From the NCBI RefSeq assembly GCF_002994745.2, contig NC_037092.1:20485001-20549000 (forward strand): a stretch of DNA of 64,000 bases, read 5' to 3'. Every line of letters begins with the position of its first letter. Positions within the stretch are counted from its first letter, which is position 1. The position numbers were made by a program, and so were the translations under genes. This DNA is from Rosa chinensis (Eukaryota; Streptophyta; Magnoliopsida; Rosales; Rosaceae). Below the pieces are notes generated by a model. It did no database searches. It was not told where the DNA came from and was given only the letters and a program-made list of their open reading frames with translations. Of the stretch, positions 48,222-60,058 are shown one piece after another.

Positions 48222-48600
48222 ATGGCAGGTAGTGTCCTGCCATCTCTCGGTCGTGTGAAGCTAGCTGATCTTGTACCTTCTGAAGGCCTTCCATCAGATT
48301 CTTACAAACTATCTGTTTCAACTTTGTCACAATCATTGGCCCAGTATTCCGCTGCCATTGTTCAATTTTCAGTGAGTGATGGAGCTCTTTTGAGGTCTGG
48401 TTTAGATTCTGCTCGCCTTTACTTCCATCAAAGCGCATCATACCCAGCTCCTGACATTGTTCCTACGAATGACCTGGCTCGCCATTTACTGAAATACTTG
48501 CCAATGTTCCATTAAGAAATCGGGAAATATCTTCTTCAGTATTTTTTGTCTGCTGTCATGCAACACCATCATTTCAAGGAGCACAACATCATTACAAGTA
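48222..48600 (+). pseudogene. 2-oxoglutarate/Fe(II) oxygenase-like gene fragment, internally deleted
   Basis: The ATG at 48222 opens MAGSVLPSLGRVKLADLVPS, then SDSYKLSVSTLSQSLAQYSA and LDSARLYFHQSASYPAPD. It matches from memory the N-terminus of a plant 2OG-Fe(II) oxygenase superfamily protein. After ..TND an internal deletion joins it to a later segment (FTEILANVPLRNREISSSVF, then CCHATPSFQGAQHH) that is out of frame; the first frame stops at 48513. The metal-binding and 2OG-binding parts are absent. Right after QHH the sequence switches to a TNL tail. Family call moderately certain; non-functional. Confidence 0.7.
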
Positions 48601-48613
48601 CATTTATGTCCAA

Positions 48614-48745
48614 TTGTGAGGGTGAAAAGGTGTGGAGTCCCCTTGTTGTATGCCCAAGATGTTGAAAAATTACTTGGAGGCATGGATGAAGATGTAGGAA
48701 CACATCGAAGTTAAAGAAGAAGATATCATTTGAAATATTCAGAAC
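48614..48745 (+). pseudogene. TNL 3'-end remnant
   Basis: Reads VRVKRCGVPLLYAQDVEKLL, then GGMDEDVG and a stop. It corresponds to the last residues of the intact TNL (VRVKICGVSLLYEDVGVDED), followed by the same 'aagaagaaatcat'-type 3' UTR. It is the tail of an otherwise lost TNL copy lying upstream of RLK-3, as the intact TNL lies upstream of RLK-2. Confidence 0.85.
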
Positions 48746-48957
48746 AAATGCCATTTCATGAGGTATGACACTCGCATTGGTAGCATTGTTTTACACTTTT
48801 ATGGCTCTGCTCTGCATATCCTCAGAAGTCAGAACCTACCCATATATGTATCCGAAATGTCCAAAACAAGTTGACTTCTCTTGTACTAGTTTGCCACATA
48901 TAGTCTTTTTTTTTCTTTCTTTTTTTTTGAGATCTTGATCATTAAGAATACTATAGT

Positions 48958-51030
48958 AATAAGCTTCTTAACAGCTCAGTTCTTTCCCGGCTGGTGTTAA
49001 CTCAAGATGGGCTTGTGCGGCGCTACACATGGATTGATAGAACCCAAAATTGGTTCCTATATATAACTGTGACAATTTTGCACTTTTTGGTGCATATGGT
49101 GCCTGTAATTTTGAGAACTCCCCAGTATGTGGCTGTTTAAAATGTTCTGTACCAAAGCTTCCAAAAGATATGGACACAATGGATTGGTCAAATGTGTGTC
49201 AGAAAGACTCCGCTAGATTGCGACGGTGACAAGTTTCAGAAGTACTCTGTCTTCAATTTTCCAAACACAGAACCATCCTGGTTTAACGAAAGTTTGAGCC
49301 ACAAGGAATGAGAGATGGCGTGCATGAAGAAATTGCTCCTGCTTAGCTTATTCAAATTTGTATATTATTGAAGGAGGAACTAGTTGCTTGATGTGTTTTG
49401 GGGACCTGATTGACATTAGAAATCTCATTGAAAATGGGTAAGATATTTACATGAGGATCGCAGCATCTGTACAAGTTAGGGAATCATCTTCAACATAAAA
49501 GTTGGTTATTAATGTTTACTACAATGTTTTACACAATTAGCATATTTATCCTTAAGTTTGTCTCAAAAATCAACTAGCATTACTCATTGGATGATAGACA
49601 TAATACATAGTAACATTACACTCTTTTTCTTTAATCTCCTCAATTTTCTACTTTCAGATCCTGAAGACCATACAAAGATCAATGGTAAACCGGCTAGATG
49701 CATTGTGTAGAAAAGGAGGATCATAAGCTGTATTGTGCTACTTCTGGGCCTAGCCCTCTGGCTATATATGTGGGAGAAGCAAACATAAAAAAGATGGTAA
49801 ATTGTTCATAATACTCTGCTGATACACTGTTTGCCTAGTTGGATCAGCCTTTATGATAATATTAGCTCACCTTAGATGTCTAATCATTTCACTCCTTTGC
49901 AGAAAAATTGGGGTACGGCAAGAAGGAAGATCTGGAATTACCATTGTCTGACTTGGCTACTATTGTCTACCCAAACAACTGTTCAAACCACAAAAAGCTT
50001 GGAGAAGGAGGTTTCGGATGTGTCTTAAAGGTACCTTCCGGTCTACATGGCAAACACATAGTTTTAGTCATAACATGGACTGTTGGATACATGTACAGAC
50101 TGCAGAGTGTGCACTTTAGGTCATGATTAAGTGCACTGATGGATATATTTTAGGGTATGTTGAGAAATGAACAAGATAGCTGTGAAAAGGCTCTCAAAAC
50201 ATTCTATGAGTCAATGGGTTTAAGAATAAGGATACATGGACATATTGTGAAACTTCAGTACTGGAATATATAGTGAAGCTCCTTGGATGCTGCATTCAAG
50301 AAGATGAAATGATTCTGATATATGAATACAGTTTGGTTCTGATATATGAATACAGTTTGGTTCGTTCGACCACTCAGAAACTTCAAATTTAGTTTCATTA
50401 GTCCATTTGGTTGAGTTTATAATTACCTAATGATGTTCCATTTCACTTGTTATGTTGCTGATCAAAGAATAAACATGCTACTAGATTCACCTAAGTGCTT
50501 TGACAACATTAATGGTATTGTGCGGGGGTTCCTCTTATCTTCATCAAGATTATAGACTGAGAATAACTTTCAGTGTTGGAGATAATAAGTGGGAAGATAA
50601 ACAGAAAATTCTTTCATCCAGACCACAACCTCAATCTTCCTGGGCATGTGAGTGTCAGCTGCAAAGTTTAAGATTTTAGTTTTGCCCGATTATCTGCTTC
50701 TGTTACTTAAAGTAAGTAAATTCTTCTTTTCAGGCATGGAATCTATACAGAGAAGGCAGGTCCATAGAACTGCTTGATACATCAGTAGGGACTCCAATAA
50801 TCCACCCAAGGAAGTTCCGCGGTCAATTCATGTGGGTCTTTTATGTGTGAAAGATCTGAAAGATAGGCCAAGCATGTCCGCTGTTGTTCTAATGTTGAGT
50901 GGTGGAGGTGCATTGCCTCAACCTGCAAAACCTTGTTTTTACAGTGAAAGGGATAGGTCAAAACCAAGTTGATCCTTTATTTTGAGCACGTTCGGCTAAT
51001 GAAGTCAGTTTCACCTACTTGAGCCTCGTT
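48958..51030 (+). pseudogene. S-locus receptor-like kinase, copy RLK-3, heavily broken
   Basis: It starts at the same point of the gene as the left edge of the window (aagcttcttaacagctcagt), so its B-lectin part is missing; poly-T-rich DNA (48905-48928) lies just upstream. Remnants: S-locus/PAN exon to 49473 with deletions, shifts and a lost donor; membrane exon about 49659-49797, keeping the ttcag acceptor that RLK-1 lost; glycine-loop exon about 49905-50030; next exon from about 50155; catalytic exon about 50466-50648, with a deletion that removes HRDLK through the activation loop; last exon about 50734-51030. No usable reading frame. Confidence 0.92.
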
Positions 51031-52012
51031 GAACGATATTTCATGTTGGTGATCATATCATCTATTCGTCTTAACTAATTAGATGTCTATTGCAGTGAAT
51101 TTAAAGTCAGATTAGAGACGTCTAGTAATCACTTGCTTAGTTGTTTTGTATAGGGTATCAGCGTAGGCTCCTTTGAATTTTGAGTTATAGCTTTTAGGTC
51201 AGTATGAGATTAATCTTGCTGATTACATTGTACATTTCTGTAAATGAAATTTCACATTTTCACGCCTATTGAGTTGAGAATTTTCTTGCTTCCCCAAGTT
51301 TCTCTTAGGTAAGGATTGTTTTAACTTTTAGGTGCTCAAATGAGGATCCAAATCCTACTCTTCAATTTGGGCTTGGTTTTACTCTTTAATGATAAGGGGT
51401 TTTGCCCATTTACCAAGATCACTTCGTATTTTGCCCAGCTCGATAATAATTTTGAGGGTCGTCAAATGTTGGTGTTTCCGAGGGTTTGATTGAAGATGTG
51501 GTCTTAAATCAAGATACTTAAATAACTACATTTGGTTAATCAATTATATGAAGATTATCATAGTTTCCTTCAAAGTTTGGATATAAGAATAGAGGTGCCG
51601 GAAAAGCATGGTGAGAGAGAATAAGAAGATTGATTCTTGTGAGATAAAAGGTTGCTTTCATGGTGTGGTATGATTTGCCGAGGGGACTGCATGTGTCTCT
51701 GCCGTCCTGTCAATCGACTTTGCTCGGAGTCGCGTCGAAAGAAACTCTACGGAGAAGATGAAGTGGAAGAAGGAAAAAAGTAATTTAAAGTAAACTAGCC
51801 CTTCCGTATGCGCGTGCAGAAAGGCTGCGCTCACGCGTGTGAATTATGTTTTCGAAAGAAATACAGTTCGCATGTACACCATATCATTCATTTCTACTAA
51901 AAGCCAAGTGTCTGAGATTGACAAATATGTCACCGTCTTTACAATTAATCAATAATGGCTTAACTCTGCCTCTTTATATTCTCTTGTGCTTTGTTCCATC
52001 TGAGGCCCTTCC
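51031..52012. other. RLK-3 3' flank and intergenic DNA
   Basis: 51031-51330 aligns with the RLK-1 flank 2419-2649 plus 6866-6890, and thus contains the pre-insertion site of the LINE. No gene was seen in 51330-52012. Confidence 0.6.
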
Positions 52013-52020
52013 ATGCTTCT

Positions 52021-53224
52021 CAGGGCCGGCCCTGTGAGTTTGGAGGCTCAAGGCTAAAAAAATTTTGAGGCCCCAAAACAAATGCTTAAACCATTACGAA
52101 TGCACTTTCTTATTTCTTCTCAAAATCTAAATCAGAGGTCTTTATTGCCACTGACTAGGAACCCAAATCAAATTTGTGGTAATTGGAATGCATGTAAGAA
52201 CTCAAATTTCTGCCTTTCTGGTGAGTAATTATACTCAATCTTTGAACAAAAACCATTTCTTAAACCCAGAAGAAAAAAAATAGAAGAGAAAAGCAAAAAC
52301 CGTGAAATTGATCACAACTCTTACCAGGTCAAGCTATTCAGACACCAAATTGATCAAAATCTTAGTAGATCAAGCTACCCAGACACCAAAGACATAGAGA
52401 GAGAAATAGCACAACCAAAAACCAAAAACCCAAACGATAAGAAGAAACTGATGAGCAATAAGGAATTGATGACAAATTGTGTATTAATTTAGAGAAAAAT
52501 CCAAACCAAATGAGCAGAGCAAAAGGGTTTAATTACAAGGAATGGTGAGGCAATGAGGTTGCTGCATAAAGGCAAAACAGGGGGGCTACGATTGCCGGAA
52601 GGCGGCCAAGATTCTAAATTGAATTCAAAATGATCTAGTATGCAATATTATACTGTGCTTCTTTATTTCTCTCTTTCTGAATTGAGTTCAAAATGTTCAC
52701 AGACTAACACAACATATCAAAGAGAGACCCACCCTCACATTGCCAGATCAAACCAAACCCCAGATAACTCTATGACCCTATTGACCCACATCAGTTCGAA
52801 ACTTCAAATTTTCTTCCAATACAACCCGAGTCAAGTCATACTACATCTTTGCAATTTGATTAAAAACAAATCAAATTTCTTCTATGCAATTTTGGGTTGT
52901 GAGAATGAAGAATGAGAGGAAAAACAGAAGAGAAAGAGATAAAAAGGGGAAGAAAGAACTGAGGATGGGGGATTGGAGGTGATAATGATGTGAAATTAAA
53001 CTGGTGATTTGTTTGATAAGAACACATGCAGGAGAGGGAGAGAGAGCTCTGGAAGGAGAAGAACAGGAGATTGTAACAAAATAGAAAAATATAAATCAAG
53101 TTTTGCTATCTTTTTTTATTATTATTATTGCAGGTCTACATAAAATTAAAATTTGTTTTGAGGCTCCCTGAAATATGAGGCCCTAGGCCTGGGCCTGCTT
53201 CGCCTAGGCTCAAGGCCGGCCCTG
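52021..53224. mobile_element. Non-autonomous hAT element with 8-bp TSD
   Basis: 1204 bp bounded by CAGGGCCGGCCCTG at left and CAAGGCCGGCCCTG at right (inverted), with an 8-bp duplication ATGCTTCT at 52013-52020 and 53225-53232. The 8-bp TSD and CAGGG terminus are hallmarks of hAT elements. No transposase was found; the interior is AT-rich with short open frames only. Both ends contain 'gaggccc' phrases in opposite orientation that extend the terminal similarity. Confidence 0.92.
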
Positions 53225-53232
53225 ATGCTTCT

Positions 53233-54758
53233 TCAACCGTTTCTTCGCAGCTGATCTCTTTGGTTTTCTCCTCCCCCGTTTCTTCTGCTTCCTTTTTTCT
53301 TTCTTCAATAACCCAAATGATCTCACTATCAAAGGGAATTTCTAAAGAATGATCAGAAACAATGTGTGCTCAAATTAGCATTAATTACTTAGGTAATGTA
53401 TAATCATATTTAAAACAAAAACTAAAAGAAATAAAAGAAGAAATTACAGATGTGTTGTCCGAGTATTATTTGACAAAAGAAAAAAGTCCAAACACGATTA
53501 TCGTATATGCAATTTATTGACATATAGGGAGAACTGATCGCAGCCAAATAGTGAAGACACTAATGTCTTCATTACCCAAGACACTCTTGCAAGATCAACT
53601 GAGACCTTCAATGCTTGCATTAGCCTTCTATCCCGTATCCTTTCACAGTAGTTTGAGATAATGATAACTACAAAATCAGTTTCTTTGTTTTGGCTAAACA
53701 TGGACTGTACACTACTGTTACTAAAAAGAAAGATAAGGAATCAATGTGATCTTTCTTGTAAATGCATGGAAGAACACCTGGACTAAACTAAAGAAAGTAC
53801 TCATGAATACAGCTTATAAATTCTAGCTTCTCACATTAAAAGTAACAAAGAACTAACAAAATAGATAAATAACGCATATGATCTTCATTGTAAATACACC
53901 AATTAAAGAACACAGAGTAAACTAAAGGCATGAAAGTGTTCATGAACACAACATATGACCTCCAGCTTTTCTTCATTCATAAACTCCAAATTATTTTTCA
54001 GACCTAGAAACAAAATTTCAAATTAATTAAGCAAAATTCGATATAGAGCATCGTGAAAAGAGAAAGGGAAGTCATTTTTATCACCATTCTTCTCTGGCCT
54101 TTTTGCTTATTCCTTTCTGCCTTCCTTTATTGCCTGGAGTCAATCTGCAGAGGAATAACATCTTTGGATTTTAAAAACAAAGAACATTTCAATCAAAAAC
54201 ACCACATCTATGAGACTTGCTAAAAAGTACGAATACCATATAAATTTCATCTGGAAATCAAATGACCATAGAAAAATGTTTATTTGCATCTGGCGCGCTT
54301 AAAACTTGGAACATAGCTTCTGTTTTTGTTTTTGGTTATGAAATAAGATGAAAAACACCAAGTAAAAAAAATAAAAATAAAAAACTGTCAATCAATTGAT
54401 ATGGTTTTTCTTTATTACTCTGTTGTTCGTGTTCTTTTTTGGGTTTGACATCATACGGATCAACATATGCACACCCACACTAAACTTCTTCTAACATAGA
54501 TTTGGAAGAGTATAATCCCGAATTCTAAAGGCAGTAGCCTACTCTTCAACTAACAAATCTGAAATTGATCTGTAGGACAACATGGCAGCTACTTACAGCT
54601 TCACCTACTTGGTTTTGGTTCCCCATTGCGAACACATGGAAAGAAATAAATTACTAGATTGAGCAATTTTGAGGCCTTCATTGATTTCTCTTTCTCCTTC
54701 CACAACTCTTCCTTGATCTAAAACCTGAAACATACACCTAGTAAGCACAGAGAATGTG
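53233..54758. other. Intergenic DNA, no gene seen
   Basis: AT-rich with several A/T runs. No exon-like or repeat structure that I can support. Confidence 0.4.
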
Positions 54759-54773
54759 AGGTAAAAACCACAT

Positions 54774-55768
54774 TTTTTTTTTTTTTTGAAATAGAAGTTG
54801 ATTTCATTAGATCAACAGCCAATAGGCTAGAGTCTACCATAACTTACATAAGCAAAACTCGGCAAGAAAATCTGAACTAAGCTAGAGCAGATCATTAAAT
54901 CTCTAGGACGCTCATATTTAAGCGAGTCTATACAAGAATGAAAAAACCTCGCCTCCTACATAAAAGAAATCATTCAACTAGGTCCCACTTGCTAATCATG
55001 CAATTGTGGTACAAGCAAGATACTAGAAACGTCATAGAAGACTCATAGAAGTTAATTCAACCTCACACAGGCTCAATACCCTAATATTAGGGCCCAAATT
55101 TCCTTAGACTGAGCCCAAGCCCGTAGGCCCAAACTCCAAACCAAGTTTTGCTCCTCTGCCCCAGTAGCCCGGAGTTGAGCTCAAGTTCAGAGACCCAGAC
55201 CCAAATCCAAGCCCACAAGGGAGAAACATTCCAGTCCATCCTCTTCTGCCACTCCGTCTCCACCACTACCATTTCCGGTGGCCTTCCTACCCACATCATC
55301 AAACCGTCCACCGACGTCTGGGTGAACACAGCCAGCTGGAGATCGCCGTGAGCCACCGCCTCAAAACTGCCGCCCTCAAAGAACAACTTCGATCGACGTC
55401 TCAGAACGATGACGCCCAGATCGAAGCACCAATCTACACATCGCAGCCACTAGCCTCGTCTACTGCCGCGATCAGAGCCGACAACCACCTCCGTCGACGC
55501 TGCACGGCTCTCGAAGACCGGATCTAACCCAACAAAAAACACTGTCAGGAAGGCCTCCAACCTAGAAACCTCGCGCCGCCACTCACTATCAACGTCGAGG
55601 CCCCGCTCCGCGCCTCCACATCTTGTCACTCCACGATCGTCGCCTTGCCTGTGGAAAGATAGCCTTGCCTAAGGGAAGGTCGCCGTCGCTAGTTCGAAAC
55701 CTAGGTTTCGAAAACCAAGGTTTCTCCGAGAAGCTCAGAGACGCCTCATATCTACCTAAAGCTTTTTC
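54774..55768 (-). mobile_element. Short non-LTR retroelement with 15-bp TSD, minus orientation
   Basis: It begins (on +) with a T-run of 15 (54774-54788), the poly(A) tail of a minus-strand copy. The 15-mer AGGTAAAAACCACAT flanks it at 54759-54773 and 55769-55783. The 5' half (55130-55760) is GC-rich and differs strongly from the surroundings. No reverse transcriptase is present. One minus-strand frame (55386-55087, 99 codons, rich in Trp) has no assigned domain. Best read as a non-autonomous LINE derivative about 1.0 kb long. Confidence 0.9.
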
Positions 55769-55783
55769 AGGTAAAAACCACAT

Positions 55784-56976
55784 ATATAGAGAAAAGAACC
55801 ATAGGGATGAATTTCAATATTAATTCTTGTAATTGGAGTGCGAGATTATGAGGAGAGACTATTGGGATATTCAAGAATCTCTTCTGCTTACCAATAAGGA
55901 GTTTTGCACTATAAAGAAGAGCGGGTGGGAGGATAATAACTGCATATTAGTTTGAGTTTTCTACTTCTCAACTGCACATGAGAAGAATCTTAACGGTGTT
56001 TATCCTCTCAAACTCTCAGCAGCAGAAGCAGAAGCTAGTTCTAATTCAAATAATTATCAGTATTAATTAAGCCAATAAGGCTTAAGGTTAAATTTTCAAA
56101 AACGCTGCGATTGCCCTGTCACAGCTCTCTCTCTCCCGCGTCCTTGTTCATGTCGGAGTCGATAACGCACCGGATCTCGTCGGCGCTAAGTCGCCAGGGC
56201 TGGATCGGTTTTGACTGCACAGTTCGGATCCTGGTAGGCTCGTCGGCGGCAAGGAGGCAATCTGAAGCTATGTGGTAGCCGGAGTCGAACTCCTAGTAGG
56301 TGTGTGGCGGCTGGAGTCAAGGGGCGAAGACAACGAAGAGAAACGTCTGGCAGGCAATCTCAGAGTCGAAGCTCCGACGCACTGGCGAGAAGCGCATCCG
56401 GCTTTTAACTTGGGTGCCCAGAACATTTTCTGTGTACCCAAATCATTTTTTTTTTAAGTAATAGGGTAGAAGGAAAGGAAAAAAAAATAAAAAAAAATTG
56501 AATGTCTACTGGGGTGCAATAGACGTCTATTGGAGGGCAATATATGTTTTGAATTGATATAATCTCTTTGTTTTTTTCTTTAATCAAAGTTTTATTTGTC
56601 TAGTTTTAGGAAGATTGGTTCCCATTCTGGCAATTGAAAGTTCTATTGGGGGGCAATAAACCTTTTCGGCGACCTATGAAATCTCCGACGACCTCTTTAG
56701 GGACCTCCGATGAGGTTTTTTAAAAAGTTCGGTGGCCGGTTTAGGTGATCGAAATCAGGCAATCGGTGACCTGATTCTAGCGAAAGTTGGCTAGAATCAG
56801 GAGATCGGTGATCGAATTCTTGCAAAAGTTGACAGATTCTGGCGGCCAGTGACCAGACTCGGGCGAAGTCTCCTATGGTCTCTCTCTCTCTCTCTCTACG
56901 TAACAAAGGGGTGAGGATAAAATAGTCTAAAAAATAAACTAAAAACAAGAAAAAGAACTTAATGGGGTATTAGGGA
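55784..56976. other. Intergenic DNA, no gene seen
   Basis: It contains a GC-rich stretch (56100-56400), a repeated phrase around 'attggrgggcaata' (56510-56660) and a (CT) run at 56881-56896. 56690-56880 is a set of short 'gatcggtgatcgaatt'-like repeats. It may be part of an undefined transposon; no boundaries were found. Confidence 0.35.
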
Positions 56977-57274
56977 AGACATGTGATGCCCCGGAAATTC
57001 GTAATTATTTTCCGAGGATTTTCCGGAATCTAAGTTATGGTTATTGGACGGTTTCGTGACTCGTGGATGGAGCAGAAGTGTTTCGGACGAATTTCTATTC
57101 GGAAAGTATGACTTTAGGGGGGGTTCAAGGTTGACTTTTTATACGTTGGGATTCTCCGAAAACTTCCTTCACGAAAGTTGTAGAGCGCGTCGATACGAGT
57201 TCGTGGACATGTGGAACGCGAGAATCGGAGTTCGTATGAGAAAGTTATGAGCGTTTGAAAAATTTGGAAAGTTA

Positions 57275-57284
57275 CTATATATAG
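57275..57284 (+). promoter_or_regulatory. TATA box of the solo LTR
   Basis: CTATATATAG precedes a GC-richer transcribed-looking region by about 30-100 bp, as expected of an LTR promoter. Confidence 0.5.
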
Positions 57285-58488
57285 GGGTTTCCCTTTCGGG
57301 AAAGTTACTATTCTCATTGAGTAAGTTTCCATTTTCAGAAACTCTTTTTTCTCTCCGTTCTCTCTCCTGATTTTCGACTGACCCGACCCAGACCCGGTGG
57401 ATCCGACGAGCTCCGGCGACGGCAGACCACCAGACGAGCCCAGATCAGTTCGCCTCCTCCGTGCGCTCCTCCCTGTGGTGTTGGTTTGCACGGCAGTTCA
57501 CCGGAAGGTAGAGATCGGAACCGCTACAGTAGACGAATCGGGACCCGACCGGAAATCCACTTTTCCGGTGACGTCTCGGCCGATCCTTCTGATTTTGGAA
57601 TCTCCTCCTCCTTCTGATCATCCTCATGCCCGCCTTGAAGGACGATTTTGCGTGTGGAGTAGAAGATCTAGGTTTGAAAATCTAGGGTGCACAACGAATC
57701 TGGGGTTTGATCAGAAGGCTGCGATTGGCCGATCTTGCAAGCTTGATCTAGGACGATCTAGGCCGAACCAGGCTTAGCTCTAGGTATGAAAGTTGCTCTA
57801 CTCATCATGATGAATATTTCTGGTTGGCTTGATTGTTGTGGTGTTGAGTTTTGGCCGGTGGTAGTTGTGGTGGTTCCACCGCCGACTGTGGCAGGGTTAT
57901 AGTGGCCTTCTGGCCATGTAATGGTTAGTTTCTGGTATTGTATATCATCCACTCGTCGATACGAGCGTTTTGATATATAATACGCAATTTTTGGAGATTG
58001 TATGAATATATTGTGATTTTTACGGTTTCAGACCGTTTGATGCTTCGATCCGTGAGGATCCGAGCGTCCGATCGACTTGTGGTTTGGACATATCAATCGT
58101 AGAAGTGTTCCGGAGACATTGGGTGGTCTCGAATGTGGTTTCGCCTCGATTGGCGTTACTTTGGGGATTTAGTTCAAAATAGGGGTTTCGGACTTAAATC
58201 GTTTGTGAATCGTTACTGATTTGAGGTCATTGGTGATTAGGTGCTTCTAAAGGTGAATTGGACGAGTTGTTGGTGATAGTTTTGGTTTGGTTCTATATAG
58301 AAGACGCAGCGGGAGTTTCAAGGTGAGTAATCTCACGAAGTTCATTCACGAACGGGAATATCTAATTGTTTTGAGAGTTATTAGTTAACTGCAAACTATA
58401 GTTGGTATTAGTAGGCATTCCTGAGTAGATGACTACATATAGATATATATTTGCGTGAAATATATATGTTTTGGGTGGTTTGTGGATT

Positions 58489-58745
58489 TATGAAAACAAT
58501 ATGCATGAAATGATGCTTTTTATTGTTTTGGGGTGTGGCTTTTGGAAAACAAATGATTTGTGGAAATGATTGATTTCGATTTGTTTTGAAAAGCGTTGAG
58601 ATTTGAGAAAAGCGTTGAGATTTGGGTATGAAAACAATAGGCATGAATTGATGCTTTTTATTGTTTTGTGTTATGGCTTTTTCGGAAAACAATGATTATG
58701 GAAATGTTGATTTTGATTGTTTTCAAAAGCGTTGCGATTTGTGTA
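58489..58745 (+). repeat. Tandem duplication of ~120-138 bp in the solo LTR
   Basis: Two units start tatgaaaacaatatgcatg and tatgaaaacaataggcatg (58489 and 58627). Each then runs through 'gatgctttttattgttttg' and ends in 'aaaagcgttg.gatttg'. Confidence 0.85.
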
Positions 58746-58974
58746 ACATTTTGGGTCCAATGCGACTCCTTTAATGATTTGCTCCAAGGGACAGTGCGAC
58801 CCGAGGATCGAAGGTCTAAGACCTTGGGCAGAATCTCAGGTGACCACGTCTTTGGCCGGACGAGTGGTTACGTTTTCAGTTAGAGCTCTAATCTGTCTGC
58901 CATATAGGTAATTCATGGGGTAACGGGAATTCGTTATTAATAACTCATGACATTAAGTATTTTTAGGGAACAAG

Positions 58975-59390
58975 GTGTGAGTTGCTTCCTTATTAATGGT
59001 TTTTAAGGGGACAAGGTGTGAGTTGTTTTCCTTATTAACGTTTCGATAGAAATCAAGGTGTGAGTTGCTTTCTATGGTACGATTATGGTACATTTGATAG
59101 GAAACAAGGTGTGAGTTGTTTTCTATGTTTTACTGATAGAAATCAAGGTGTGAGTTGCTTTCTATGGTACGCTTATGGTACAACTGATAGAATTCAAGGT
59201 GTGAGTTGTTTTCTATGTTTTATTGATAGAATTCAAGTGTGGGTTGTTTTCTATGTTTCGTTTTAAAAGGAAACAAGGTGTGGGTTGCTTTCTTTTATTT
59301 CGATTTGAAAGGAAATTAAAGTGTGAGTTGTTCTCCTTATTTCGTGTTTTAAGGAATCAAAGCGTGAGTTGTTTTCCTCGTTTTGCGTGA
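58975..59390 (+). repeat. Short tandem repeat array (aaggtgtgagttg) in the solo LTR
   Basis: About ten units of 35-60 bp share 'ga(a/t)(a/t)caaggtgtgagttg' followed by 'ctttctatg' or 'ttttctatg'. Confidence 0.85.
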
Positions 59391-59838
59391 GTTGTGCATG
59401 TGTGTTTTGAGTTACTCATACGGGCTTGCAAAAGCTTACCGGGTTTGTTGTGTGACAACCCGGTACACTATTCAAACGGTGTAGGGGTTAATCCTGCAGG
59501 TTAGGATATTCGAGGTTGAGGCAGCGAGCTAGCAGCTTTACGGTAGGAAGCCACCTTTGTGACTTTACCTTTGCTAAGGACTTCCGTTGTATAGTTATTC
59601 TGTGCAGCCTTTACGTTTTATTTTGTTGTTGACAATTTAATTCGTATGCTTGTGTAATATATAACTCTATGGACGAGTGTATATTAACTTTGAGGGTTCA
59701 AGGCATCAATATCTGTGTAAGTTAAAGGGAAAAAGATTCCAGGTATTTTGTATTGATGACTGGACGTTCACGCATATATAATTATGGGGTTATATATATC
59801 GATTTTCATGTGTGTAAAATCAGGGGTGTGACAAGACA

Positions 59839-60058
59839 TCCTTAGAGTGTTTTGGGTGAGGAAGAATTAAAAAAACTTACTGGAGTAAGTGTGAAAAAAA
59901 TCCCAAGAATTGGGGTAAATAGACAAAAACCCCTTCTAAAATAAATTATGCGGGTAGTGGAGATAATGGTTTTTTAAAAGAAGTCTACGCTTTTTTAAAC
60001 TAATGGTTTTTATTTTTAAAAGAGCATGCATTTTAAAACTAACAGAAGTTTCCGTTTT
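59839..60058. other. Spacer between two retroelements
   Basis: AT-rich flank of the solo LTR, no gene. The T/A-rich end leads into a sharp rise in GC at about 60060. Confidence 0.4.

Larger units (their letters stand above)
56982..59833 (+). mobile_element. Solo-LTR-like unit of 2.85 kb with 5-bp TSD
   Basis: Starts TGTGATGCCCCGG and ends GGGGTGTGACA. The 5-bp duplication AGACA lies at 56977-56981 and 59834-59838. TG...CA ends plus a 5-bp TSD, a TATA box near 57275 and no internal gag/pol point to a solo LTR of a large Gypsy-class element. An interior open stretch (57397-57777) resembles a leader-encoded frame without recognised domain. Two tandem-repeat tracts are listed separately. Orientation assumed from the TATA box. 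Confidence 0.75.
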
